Assembly: GCF_024813435.1 (NCBI RefSeq)
Contig: NZ_JANAEZ010000008.1
Span: 186,001 to 250,000, forward strand
Length of the DNA: 64,000 nt
Direction: 5' to 3'
Source: Cognataquiflexum gelatinilyticum
Lineage (GTDB): Bacteria > Bacteroidota > Bacteroidia > Cytophagales > Cyclobacteriaceae
Under the pieces are notes generated by a model that saw only the letters and a program-made list of their open reading frames with translations, searched no databases and was not told where the DNA came from. Shown here piece after piece: positions 56,427 to 64,000 of this stretch (position 1 is the stretch's first letter; each line of letters begins with the position of its first letter). The position numbers were made by a program, and so were the translations under genes.

Positions 56427-57254
56427 CTATTGTACTGAAAAATCCCGATACTTTTGACCGAGTTCCCAAGTCTCTTTGAGCATAATAAGAAATTCCTTCA
56501 TTTTATTCAAAGGGATGAGGTTTGGACCATCGCTGAGTGCTTTTGCGGGATCAGGATGGGTTTCTATAAAAAACCCATCAACACCCGCAGCAGCAGCTGC
56601 CCTTGCCAAAAAAGGAGCGAACTCTCTCTGCCCACCACTTGAACCTCCCATTCCTCCCGGCTGCTGTACGCTATGGGTAATGTCAAAAACCACAGGAGCG
56701 AATTGTCTCATGATTGGCAATGCCCGCATGTCGACCACGAGGTCATGGTAGCCTAGGGTAAATCCACGTTCTGTAAGGCAGACATTCTGATTACCTGTAG
56801 ACCTTACCTTGTTGACTGCAAATTCCATGTCCTCCGGAGCCATAAACTGGCCTCTTTTGATTTTTATGGCTTTTCCTGTCTGCCCTGCTGCCAGCAATAA
56901 ATCTGTCTGCCTACAAAGAAAAGCCGGAATCTGAAGCACATCTACCACCTTGGCTACCTCTGCAGCTTGATGGCTTTCGTGAATATCCGTCACCAAAGGA
57001 ACATCCAAAGCTTTTCCTATCCTTTGCAGGACTTCAAGGGATTTATCCATCCCAATACTTCTGAATGATGTAGTTGATGTCCTGTTTGCCTTATCAAACG
57101 AAGCTTTGAACACATAAGAAAACCCAAGCTGGTCGGCATATTCCTTAACAAAACTCCCAATCTCCATGCAGATATCAAAACTTTCGACGGCACATGGCCC
57201 GGCAAATAACACCGGTTTTCCTGAACCTAATACAATTTCTTTGGAGATCCTCAT
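56427..57254 (-). CDS. kdsA: 3-deoxy-8-phosphooctulonate synthase (KDO-8-phosphate synthase), 275 aa
   Basis: Condenses arabinose 5-phosphate with phosphoenolpyruvate to KDO-8-phosphate for the lipopolysaccharide core. Signatures: LFAGPCAVES (about 16-25), VFKASFDKANRTSTTSFRS (48-66), VTDIHESHQA (about 91-100), LCRQTDLLLAAGQTGKAIKIKRGQFM and FDITHSVQQPGG near 200. Full length. It follows kdsC by 22 nt, and a GNAT-nitrilase fusion precedes kdsC, so all three are cotranscribed with the large transpeptidase downstream. KDO enzymes confirm a Gram-negative envelope. Confidence 0.97.
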   Translation of the reverse strand: MRISKEIVLGSGKPVLFAGPCAVESFDICMEIGSFVKEYADQLGFSYVFKASFDKANRTSTTSFRSIGMDKSLEVLQRIGKALDVPLVTDIHESHQAAEVAKVVDVLQIPAFLCRQTDLLLAAGQTGKAIKIKRGQFMAPEDMEFAVNKVRSTGNQNVCLTERGFTLGYHDLVVDMRALPIMRQFAPVVFDITHSVQQPGGMGGSSGGQREFAPFLARAAAAAGVDGFFIETHPDPAKALSDGPNLIPLNKMKEFLIMLKETWELGQKYRDFSVQ

Positions 57255-57276
57255 GGTTTGGGTTGATTCCTCTTTG

Positions 57277-57828
57277 CTACAGGTGGAGGTATTTCTCTAT
57301 GATTCCAGACAAAAGTCCTTTTGATTGTAAAATTAAATCTGCCACCTCCCTGAATGCACCATGACCACCATTGAGTGAGGATATAAAATCCACATGCGCA
57401 CTGATATATGGAAGAGCATCTGCGGGACATGCTGAAAACCCGACTTTTTGAATTAGTGGCAAATCAATGAGGTCGTCTCCGATAAAGGCGACTTCGTTGA
57501 TCTCGATTTCCAATACTTCAAGGATCTCGACTAATTTTTGGGCTTTGTCACGCACCCCATGGTAGTGAAAATCAAAGTTAAGCTCATCACACCTGTTTTC
57601 AACTACTTTGGAATTCCTACCGGTGATCGCCCCTACCAAAATCCCATTTCTACGGAGTTGTGATACGATAAAGCCATCTTTGACATTGAATCGCTTGTAT
57701 TCTAAGCCATTGTCATCAAAGATGATCCCACCATCTGTCAATACTCCATCAACATCGGTGATAAGCAGTTTGATTTTGGTTGCCTTGAGATTGACTTCCT
57801 CCGTTGCGCCTGAAAGGTATTTTTGCAT
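57277..57828 (-). CDS. kdsC: 3-deoxy-8-phosphooctulonate phosphatase (HAD family), 183 aa
   Basis: Releases phosphate from KDO-8-phosphate. HAD motif I ITDVDGVLTDGG provides nucleophile Asp25 and Asp27; the AITGRNS loop (motif II) lies near residue 65, HYHGVRDKAQKL supplies the motif III Lys, and FIGDDLIDLP gives motif IV. The small single-domain size without cap is typical of KdsC. The ATG at 57828 is one base from the stop of the upstream gene; an in-frame upstream start would overlap that gene. The order kdsC-kdsA fits pathway coupling. Confidence 0.95.
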   Translation of the reverse strand: MQKYLSGATEEVNLKATKIKLLITDVDGVLTDGGIIFDDNGLEYKRFNVKDGFIVSQLRRNGILVGAITGRNSKVVENRCDELNFDFHYHGVRDKAQKLVEILEVLEIEINEVAFIGDDLIDLPLIQKVGFSACPADALPYISAHVDFISSLNGGHGAFREVADLILQSKGLLSGIIEKYLHL

Positions 57829-57829
57829 T

Positions 57830-59371
57830 TTACTTCTTTTTCTTCCATTGAATGGAATATAGGTCAAGTCTTCTTTGATCAAGGTTTCGCACACTGCCTG
57901 CTTTCCTTTGCTTTGTCAACAGGTCCAAATCAACGTCTGCGACAATGGTCGTCTCTGCATTCTCAGAAGCCTGGGCCACAGTGGCATCATGCGGGAAAGA
58001 GAAGTCAGAAGGAGAATAGATGGCAGCCTGTGAATATTGAATGTCCATGTTTTCAACCCTTGGAAGGTTACCGACAGAACCTGTTATAGCCACATAGCAT
58101 TCGTTTTCGACAGCCCTGGCTTTGGCACATGTATTGACACGCAGGTAGGCATTTTTAGTGTCTGTCCAGAATGGAACAAAGAGAATATCCATTTCCTGTT
58201 CGGCCAATATTCTGCCTAATTCAGGAAATTCCACATCATAACATATCAAAATCCCTATTTTACCTGCATCAGTGTCAAAAACCTTGATTCCGTTTCCTCC
58301 CTGAAGCCCCCAATAGGCCTGCTCATCGGGAGTGATGTGGAGCTTGTATTGCTTGTCGGTAGTCCCATCTCTCCTACAGAGGTAACTTACATTTCTTAGT
58401 TTTTTCCCGTCATATTCCGGCATGCTGCCTGCAATGATATTTACATTGTAAGAAAGCGCAAGGTCACGCATTCTGCTGATGATTTCGTCAGTATAATCTG
58501 CCACATTCCTGATGGCTTCAGAGGCATCCATGTCATTGAACTCTGCCAGGAGAGGTGCATTAAAAAACTCTGGGAAAAGACAGAAATCTGATTTGTATCC
58601 CGAAATGGTATCCACAAAAAACTCCACCTGCTGCATCAGGTCGTCGACATTGTTGAAGCGTCGCATTTTCCATTGGACCAACCCCAATCGGACAATTGAT
58701 TTTTTGTTTCCGATTAGCTTTTCATCCTTTTCATAATAGATGTTGATCCATTCCAAAAGTGTGGCGTAAGCCCTCGAATCGGTATCTTCAGGAAGGTATT
58801 TGGTGATCACTTTTCTTACGTGAAATTCATTAGCCAACTGGAAGGAAAGAACCGGATCAAAGATTTCCTTACTTTTTACCAAATCTATATATTTCCTCGG
58901 AGTCATCTGATCGGCATATTTAGAATAACCCGGGATCCTTCCTCCTGCAATGATTGACCTTAAATTCAGGTTTTCACAAAGCTCTTTTCTCGCATCATAC
59001 AACCTTCTTCCCAATCGCATTCCCCTATATTCCTGATGGACAAAAACATCGGTTCCATAAAGGGTATCACCATCATTGTCATGGGTGTCAAATTTTCCAA
59101 ACCCAGTGATCTGATCGTATGTATGGTTATCTCCAAACTTGGTGTAATCGACTACAAGACTCAAGGCTGCAGCTACAACTTTGCCATTATCCTCTATACA
59201 AATCTGCCCTTCGGGAAATGCCCTGATCTGGTTTTTCAATTCCTGCCTTGACCAAGCGCCACCTTGGTCTTTGTAGATGGTAACCATTATTTCACGGATA
59301 TCATCATAATCGGACAACTTGATGTTTCTGAGTTTTAGTCGGTGCTCTAATTCTTCTTTTTGCTTACTCAT
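57830..59371 (-). CDS. GNAT-nitrilase fusion protein, 513 aa
   Basis: Residues about 12-155 are a GNAT acetyltransferase with YRGMRLGRRLYDARKEL (R-x-x-R-L-G-R) as the acetyl-CoA loop. Residues about 226-505 are a carbon-nitrogen hydrolase with the catalytic triad Glu268 (LFPEFF), Lys343 (YKLHITPDE) and Cys377 (LICYDVEFPE). The pair is found fused in several Bacteroidota; the hydrolase branch probably cleaves an amide. The acyl substrate and the role of the acetyltransferase are unknown. It is directly upstream of kdsC with a 1-nt gap. A TAATTTTG box lies 4 nt upstream of its ATG. Confidence 0.9.
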   Translation of the reverse strand: MSKQKEELEHRLKLRNIKLSDYDDIREIMVTIYKDQGGAWSRQELKNQIRAFPEGQICIEDNGKVVAAALSLVVDYTKFGDNHTYDQITGFGKFDTHDNDGDTLYGTDVFVHQEYRGMRLGRRLYDARKELCENLNLRSIIAGGRIPGYSKYADQMTPRKYIDLVKSKEIFDPVLSFQLANEFHVRKVITKYLPEDTDSRAYATLLEWINIYYEKDEKLIGNKKSIVRLGLVQWKMRRFNNVDDLMQQVEFFVDTISGYKSDFCLFPEFFNAPLLAEFNDMDASEAIRNVADYTDEIISRMRDLALSYNVNIIAGSMPEYDGKKLRNVSYLCRRDGTTDKQYKLHITPDEQAYWGLQGGNGIKVFDTDAGKIGILICYDVEFPELGRILAEQEMDILFVPFWTDTKNAYLRVNTCAKARAVENECYVAITGSVGNLPRVENMDIQYSQAAIYSPSDFSFPHDATVAQASENAETTIVADVDLDLLTKQRKAGSVRNLDQRRLDLYSIQWKKKK

Positions 59372-59689
59372 GCCACAAAATTAACCAAAAATCCCTCATT
59401 TATTTTAAAATCCTTACCATCGGTTTCGAATCCTAGCGAACCAATTTTCAAAAATCAAACTGGTTTCAAAATCATTTTCTAAGTGTTGAAAATAAAATTA
59501 GTGTCCTTAACCATCAATTGCCAAGAATTCCCTGCATGATAATTACCTAACAGACAGCAGTAATCGCCTGATTTTCTATAGAAAGGATGAAATTAAAAAT
59601 TGAATTATTAATTCTTTTTATATTTCTTTACAGGTAGAAATCTAAAATCTCGCACTCTAAAATTTCCATAATCACTCCATTTTTATCAA
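59372..59689. other. 318-nt divergent gap upstream of the GNAT-nitrilase gene and the DUF6089 gene
   Basis: On the left end TAATTTTG on the minus strand (59383-59376) sits just ahead of the fusion gene's ATG. On the right, TTG (59600-59602), 16 nt and TATATTTC (59619-59626) form a weak plus-strand promoter for the gene at 59690. The middle is A/T-rich with nothing else recognisable. Confidence 0.4.
59376..59383 (-). promoter_or_regulatory. Possible -7 element at the GNAT-nitrilase start
   Basis: TAATTTTG on the minus strand ends four bases before the ATG at 59371, implying a leaderless transcript if used. No -33 element is visible. Confidence 0.35.
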
Positions 59690-60625
59690 ATGAGAAAATT
59701 AGCTTTGATTTTTTTGCTTTCAATGATGGCCTTTGAAGCTTATTCACAAAGCTTTTACAGGTATAGATTTGATGCGCCATGGTCGGTTTCCGTGGCTGCC
59801 GGTCCGACCCAATATTTTGGCGAACTTTATTCTCTTTGGAAATACAATGAAGGAATCCAACCTGATTGGAATGCAAACATTGCGGTAAGAAGAACTTTAG
59901 GAACCTATATCAGGGCAAGGGCAGAATTTACCTATTACCAGATTTCGGGCCAAGACCCTCCTGCTGATCCAAGAAGTAACAGAGAACCGAGAAACCTCCA
60001 TTTCAGGGCAAGAAACTGGGAAGCCAGTGTGATCGGAGAGCTTCATCTCAAGCCTGTCAAAGTATACAACATTACAAGAAACTTCATCAACTTCTACGGA
60101 TTTGCCGGCGTAGGTGTATCAAGCAATACTCCAAAAGCCGAACTTAACGGTTCATGGGTTGATCTGAGACCACTACAATTGGAAAACAACCCGTATGATA
60201 AATACATTTTTGTATTTCCTACAGGTATAGGGATGAAATACAAGCTGAATGTGTATACGGATTTGACGCTGGAAATGAATTACAGGTGGACAATCACGGA
60301 TTACATGGATGACATCAGTGCTTATAATGTAAAGGAGTTTTACCAAGATCTGGTAAATGACTATGGCGTAAACGGCGATGGTCCAAGACCTGACAGACTG
60401 AGATTGGCTATCAGAAACCCTAATTTTGTAAAGGACAATGGGGAACCGGATGTCCAAAAAATTCTTGACAATGGCGGAAGGATCAGACGAGGTTCAGGTC
60501 TTGATGAGCGTTTTGACGGTTTTATGTCCCTGAATATCGGCCTTGAACTTTATCTTTCCCCTGATATCTGGGACAACTGGATTTTTAGGAACAGGGTGAA
60601 TGAAAAGAGCTTCAGGTTCTGGTAA
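59690..60625 (+). CDS. DUF6089-like outer-membrane beta-barrel protein, 311 aa
   Basis: Signal peptide 1-19 (ending AYSQ). Mature sequence starts YRYRFDAPWSVSVAAGPTQYFGEL, the usual opening of DUF6089 proteins, and continues with alternating strands such as YIRARAEFTYYQISG, FINFYGFAGVGVS, LTLEMNYRWTITDYMDDISA and a long extracellular loop with DPPADPRSNREPR. The C-terminal FMSLNIGLELYLSP strand is aromatic and suits a barrel end. Function is unknown. It is a single-gene unit upstream of leuS with a possible terminator at 60821-60848. Confidence 0.88.
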   Translation: MRKLALIFLLSMMAFEAYSQSFYRYRFDAPWSVSVAAGPTQYFGELYSLWKYNEGIQPDWNANIAVRRTLGTYIRARAEFTYYQISGQDPPADPRSNREPRNLHFRARNWEASVIGELHLKPVKVYNITRNFINFYGFAGVGVSSNTPKAELNGSWVDLRPLQLENNPYDKYIFVFPTGIGMKYKLNVYTDLTLEMNYRWTITDYMDDISAYNVKEFYQDLVNDYGVNGDGPRPDRLRLAIRNPNFVKDNGEPDVQKILDNGGRIRRGSGLDERFDGFMSLNIGLELYLSPDIWDNWIFRNRVNEKSFRFW

Positions 60626-60651
60626 AATAAAACCATTTGAGATTTTTTAAA

Positions 60652-60673
60652 AAGTGAAAGAAATTCTTCACTT
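60652..60673 (+). other. Small hairpin after the DUF6089 gene
   Basis: AAGTGAA (60652-60658) pairs with TTCACTT (60667-60673), 26 nt after the stop. No T run follows, so it is more likely an mRNA 3' structure than a terminator. Confidence 0.35.
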
Positions 60674-60820
60674 CCAATGGCCTGAAAGTAGGCTGAAGGC
60701 CTAAAAAGATAAATACTCATAAGGTGGTCAAAAATATCCAAAGTTTAGAGACTTCCAAAATGAAAACCGGTCATTCGGGTAAGGTTTCTTTTATTTAGAC
60801 TTATCCATTAAACCAAATAA

Positions 60821-60848
60821 GGGAATGACAGCCTATTCCCGTGTTTTT
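60821..60848 (+). terminator. Intrinsic terminator between the DUF6089 gene and leuS
   Basis: GGGAAT (60821-60826) pairs with ATTCCC (60835-60840) around an 8-nt loop and is followed by GTG and six T. It is 195 nt past the DUF6089 stop and just ahead of the leuS -7 box. Confidence 0.5.
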
Positions 60849-60851
60849 TCC

Positions 60852-60859
60852 TATTTTTG
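60852..60859 (+). promoter_or_regulatory. Candidate -7 element of leuS
   Basis: TATTTTTG matches TAnnTTTG and ends 36 nt before the leuS ATG. The upstream -33 position is occupied by the terminator hairpin and has no TTG. Confidence 0.35.
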
Positions 60860-60895
60860 CAAGCAATTCTCAAAAAGCAACGCAATTATTCCATA

Positions 60896-63670
60896 ATGGC
60901 TGATTACAATTTTCAGGAAATAGAAAAAAAGTGGCAAAACTACTGGGAACAAAACCAGATTTTCAATGCCCAAGTTGACCCATCCAAGCCAAAGTTTTAC
61001 TCCCTAGACATGTTCCCCTATCCTTCCGGAGCGGGCTTGCATGTCGGTCATCCACTTGGATACATCGCCTCTGATATCATCACGAGATTCAAGAGATTGC
61101 AGGGATACAATGTCCTTCATCCGATGGGATATGATTCATTTGGTCTTCCTGCGGAGCAATATGCCATTCAAACCGGACAACATCCTGCCATTACCACCGA
61201 GCAAAATATACAGCGCTATACCGAACAACTGAAGAATATCGGTTTTGCATTTGATTGGGATAAAGAAGTCAGGACTTCCGACCCGAGCTATTACCGCTGG
61301 ACACAGTGGATTTTTATGCAGCTTTTCAACAGCTATTATGATAAGGTTGATAACAAAGCCCTGAGCATTGCTTCATTGGTAGAAAAGTTTTCTGTGGAAG
61401 GAAACGCCAATGTCCATGCGGTTTGCGATGAAGATACACCCGAGTTTTCTGCCGCTGATTGGAACAATTTTACCGAAAAAGAACAACAGGAAGTATTATT
61501 AAAATACCGCTTGACTTTCCTCGCGGAGACCACCGTCAACTGGTGCGCAGCCTTGGGTACGGTACTTTCCAATGACGAAGTCAAAGACGGTTTCTCCGAA
61601 CGAGGAGGCCATCCTGTCGAGCGCAAAAAAATGATGCAATGGAGCATGCGGATTACAGCCTATGCAGACAAATTGCTTCAAGGATTGGAAACAGTAGAAT
61701 GGTCCGAACCCATCAAGGAAATGCAGCGAAACTGGATTGGAAAATCCATCGGTGCAGAGATGGTTTTTCAGGTCAAAGGACAGGATAAACTGATCAAAGT
61801 ATTTACTACGAGGATAGACACTATCTATGGTGTGACATATTTGGCATTGGCGCCTGAGCATGATTATGTCGGCGAACTGATCACCGAGGACCAAAGGAAT
61901 ACCGCCGAAGCCTACATCGAGACTGCAAAAAACCGCTCCGAAAGAGACCGGATGTCAGATGTCAAAACCATCTCCGGGGCATTTACCGGATCTTATGCCA
62001 TCAATCCTTTCAACGGAGAAGAAATCCAAATCTGGGTTGCTGATTATGTTTTGGCAGGATATGGCACCGGGGCAGTCATGGCTGTACCTGCGCATGATGA
62101 GCGGGATTATAACTTTGCAAAACACTTTGGATTAGAGATCAGGCAAGTAATTGCCGGAAGTATGGAAAACGGTTCATTTCCCGGAAAAGGTGGAACCATC
62201 ATCAACTCGGGGTTCATCTCCAATATGGAAATGAAGGAGGCGATGAACAAGGCCATCGAATTCCTAGAAGAAAAGAAAATCGGAAACGGCAAAATCCAAT
62301 ACAGAATGCGTGATGCCATCTTTACTCGTCAGCGTTATTGGGGTGAGCCGCTACCTGTTTATTTCAAAGATGGCTTGCCTTACCTGATCGAAGAAAAAGA
62401 CCTGCCATTAGTTTTGCCTGAGGTGGATAAATATTTGCCTACCGAAGATGGAGAACCGCCTCTTGGCAGGGCAAAGGACTGGACATACAAAACTGCTGAG
62501 GGAGAATTTCCATTGGAAATGAGCACCATGCCAGGGTGGGCAGGTTCAAGCTGGTATTTCTTCCGTTACATGGATCCAAGGAATACTGAAAAGTTTGTCT
62601 CCAAAGAAAAGGAAAACTATTGGGGTTCGGTAGACCTATATATCGGAGGTGCTGAACACGCCACCGGGCACTTACTCTATTCCAGGTTCTGGACCAAATT
62701 CCTGTATGATATCGGTGCGGTAAGCATCGAGGAGCCTTTCCAAAAGATGATCAATCAGGGAATGATTCAGGGTAGGTCCAATTTCGTGTATCGGATCAAA
62801 GGTACAAATACCTTTATCAGCTACGGATTGAAACAACAATATGAAACTTCAGCCATGCATGTCGATGTGAATATTGTCAACAATGACCAGCTCAACATCG
62901 AGAAATTCAAAGCTTGGAGACCTGATTTGGCGGATGCAGAATTTGTGTTGGAAGATGGAAAATACATCTGTGGGGCAGAAGTGGAGAAAATGTCCAAGTC
63001 AAAATACAATGTGGTCAACCCGGATGACATCATTGAAAGATATGGCGCCGATACGCTGAGATTGTATGAAATGTTCCTTGGACCTTTGGAGCAATTCAAA
63101 CCCTGGAATACCAATGGCATCGACGGCGTATCCAAATTCCTGAAAAAGCTTTGGAGACTGTACCACGATAACAACGGGGAATTCAGCGTTTCCGAAGAAA
63201 AGGCCGGCAAAGAAGAACTGAAAACCCTTCACAAAACCATCAAAAAGACTCAGGAGGATCTGGAGACTTATTCCTTCAATACTTCTGTGGCGTCTTTTAT
63301 GATCTGTGTGAATGAATTGTCAGCATTGAAATGTAACAAAAGAGAAATCCTTGAGCCTTTGGTAGTAATCGTTTCTCCTTATGCGCCACATATCGCAGAG
63401 GAACTTTGGACGCTGATGGGCCACAAAGGATCGATCATTTATGCCTCATTTCCTGAATTCAAAGAGGAATTTTTGGTAGAAAACAGCCATGAATATCCCG
63501 TTTCCATCAACGGAAAAATGAGAGCAAAGCTCCTGCTTCCACTTTCACTTACCAAAGAAGAAATCGAAGAAGCAGCGCTAAAAGACGACACTGTACTCAA
63601 ATGGACTGAAGGTAAAGCACCTAAAAAGGTGATTGTGGTACCTGGAAAGATTGTGAATATTGTGATTTGA
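60896..63670 (+). CDS. leuS: Leucyl-tRNA synthetase, 924 aa
   Basis: Class I aminoacyl-tRNA synthetase charging tRNA-Leu. HIGH-type motif HVGH at residues 49-52 (PSGAGLHVGHPLGY), KMSKS at 698-702, editing CP1 domain with the TTRIDTIYGVTYLALAPEH and AVMAVPAHDERD motifs (about 305-405), and a C-terminal anticodon-binding part ending with the ValRS-like GKAPKKVIVVPGK. Length and the insertion before KMSKS fit Bacteroidota LeuRS. The ATG at 60896 is used because it gives MADYNFQEIEKKWQ; an upstream start would add 13 residues. Single gene; a truncated membrane gene follows. Confidence 0.97.
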   Translation: MADYNFQEIEKKWQNYWEQNQIFNAQVDPSKPKFYSLDMFPYPSGAGLHVGHPLGYIASDIITRFKRLQGYNVLHPMGYDSFGLPAEQYAIQTGQHPAITTEQNIQRYTEQLKNIGFAFDWDKEVRTSDPSYYRWTQWIFMQLFNSYYDKVDNKALSIASLVEKFSVEGNANVHAVCDEDTPEFSAADWNNFTEKEQQEVLLKYRLTFLAETTVNWCAALGTVLSNDEVKDGFSERGGHPVERKKMMQWSMRITAYADKLLQGLETVEWSEPIKEMQRNWIGKSIGAEMVFQVKGQDKLIKVFTTRIDTIYGVTYLALAPEHDYVGELITEDQRNTAEAYIETAKNRSERDRMSDVKTISGAFTGSYAINPFNGEEIQIWVADYVLAGYGTGAVMAVPAHDERDYNFAKHFGLEIRQVIAGSMENGSFPGKGGTIINSGFISNMEMKEAMNKAIEFLEEKKIGNGKIQYRMRDAIFTRQRYWGEPLPVYFKDGLPYLIEEKDLPLVLPEVDKYLPTEDGEPPLGRAKDWTYKTAEGEFPLEMSTMPGWAGSSWYFFRYMDPRNTEKFVSKEKENYWGSVDLYIGGAEHATGHLLYSRFWTKFLYDIGAVSIEEPFQKMINQGMIQGRSNFVYRIKGTNTFISYGLKQQYETSAMHVDVNIVNNDQLNIEKFKAWRPDLADAEFVLEDGKYICGAEVEKMSKSKYNVVNPDDIIERYGADTLRLYEMFLGPLEQFKPWNTNGIDGVSKFLKKLWRLYHDNNGEFSVSEEKAGKEELKTLHKTIKKTQEDLETYSFNTSVASFMICVNELSALKCNKREILEPLVVIVSPYAPHIAEELWTLMGHKGSIIYASFPEFKEEFLVENSHEYPVSINGKMRAKLLLPLSLTKEEIEEAALKDDTVLKWTEGKAPKKVIVVPGKIVNIVI

Positions 63671-63674
63671 TGGG

Positions 63675-63694
63675 ATTAGAAAATTGGAAGATTG
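63675..63694. repeat. 20-nt intergenic word, copy 2
   Basis: This copy of the 20-nt sequence beginning ATTAGAAAATTGG is identical to 48185-48204. It starts five bases after the leuS stop and is followed by degenerate ATTGAAAAATTGAAAG units. Confidence 0.6.
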
Positions 63695-63763
63695 AAAAAT
63701 TGAAAGATTTCAAGGTTATCACATTCCAAAAACTCATTAACAATTAATCATTAACCAACGCTA

Positions 63764-64000
63764 ATGAACCGCTTCTTCATAGCTTTTGCAGCCATCGTCT
63801 CCTCTGGAATATTTACTTATTCCTATTGGAGGGAATGGATTGGCTACAAATTCCTCAATGAAGATTTGATCCTGCAACCTGTAGAAAAAACAGAGGTCCC
63901 CTACTTTCATGCTTCCGAAGAAATGTATCTAAAGGTCTTGTTGGTATTCGGATTGGTTTTTGGTCTGATATTCATCGCATCCATCATATTGACTTATAAA
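63764..64000 (+). CDS. Small membrane protein, N-terminal part only (at least 79 aa)
   Basis: ATG at 63764 opens a frame to the window end. The protein has a signal-anchor-like helix at residues 3-20 (FFIAFAAIVSSGIFTYSYW), a polar loop ILQPVEKTEVPYFHASEEM, and a second helix at 58-77 (VLLVFGLVFGLIFIASIIL). No family is recognised. It may be complete if a stop follows, or may continue. It is 93 nt downstream of leuS and separated from it by repeats, so cotranscription is uncertain. Confidence 0.55.
   Translation, partial: MNRFFIAFAAIVSSGIFTYSYWREWIGYKFLNEDLILQPVEKTEVPYFHASEEMYLKVLLVFGLVFGLIFIASIILTYK

Overview
The window is a chromosomal segment of a Bacteroidota bacterium, most likely order Cytophagales and close to the Cyclobacteriaceae (Algoriphagus/Aquiflexum/Belliella-like). 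This rests on three things: families common in that group (DUF4199, DUF6089, DUF4221-like, TMEM220, NIPSNAP, ThuA/PQQ-dehydrogenase fusions); few recognisable Shine-Dalgarno sequences; and several TAnnTTTG promoter elements in place of TATAAT. The genus call is inference. No plasmid, phage or IS element is visible. One tRNA gene is present (Leu, anticodon CAA).

Layout. 1-8.3 kb: envelope and secreted proteins, including a small DUF1579-like protein, TMEM220, a two-domain NIPSNAP protein, a very large ThuA/PQQ-dehydrogenase/PKD/cytochrome c lipoprotein and a GH3 glycosidase. 8.4-17.8 kb: pgk, then a tight minus-strand run (comEC, crotonase, recQ, unknown, Nudix, thioesterase, TPR lipoprotein, sua5) with junctions of 0-2 nt in the middle. 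17.9-21.1 kb: a beta-barrel, a GNAT gene overlapping phoH, and a divergent SAM hydroxide adenosyltransferase/ABM pair. 21.1-21.9 kb: tRNA-Leu followed by a YefM-YoeB toxin-antitoxin pair with two TGTACA boxes lying on its promoter. 22-29.8 kb: threonine aldolase, glycerophosphodiesterase, an ECF sigma/anti-sigma pair, lpdA, fabG and a DUF4221-like lipoprotein. 29.9-31.9 kb: a four-gene SPFH operon (SPFH protein, two paralogous membrane proteins, ribbon-helix-helix protein). 31.9-36 kb: a HlyD-permease-TolC efflux operon with no ATPase gene. 36.2-39.3 kb: a zinc-finger methyltransferase, the 3' remnant of a second copy of it, and a strongly AT-rich gene for an alpha/beta hydrolase-(beta-rich)-GNAT fusion that looks foreign. 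39.3-43.5 kb: two GT2 glycosyltransferases, two DUF4199 proteins and a dihydroorotase homologue that has lost its metal ligands. 43.7-53.7 kb: a double VOC lipoprotein, an N-terminal glutamine amidase, guaA, a phosphotriesterase-like lipoprotein, a ligase-associated exonuclease, a flavin reductase, an SDR without its tyrosine, folE and a PTPS/QueD gene. 54-59.4 kb: two convergent L,D-transpeptidases, kdsA, kdsC and a GNAT-nitrilase fusion. 59.7-64 kb: a DUF6089 barrel, leuS and a truncated membrane gene.

Most of the window is housekeeping or ordinary accessory content. The parts that best deserve follow-up are the AT-rich three-domain fusion with the adjacent methyltransferase scar, the SPFH/paired-membrane-protein/RHH operon, the N-terminal glutamine amidase, the dihydroorotase pseudoenzyme, and the conserved operator geometry of the YefM-YoeB locus. 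Several genes (recQ, phoH, the ECF sigma factor, its anti-sigma factor, the TPR lipoprotein) have no usable ATG and must start at TTG or GTG.
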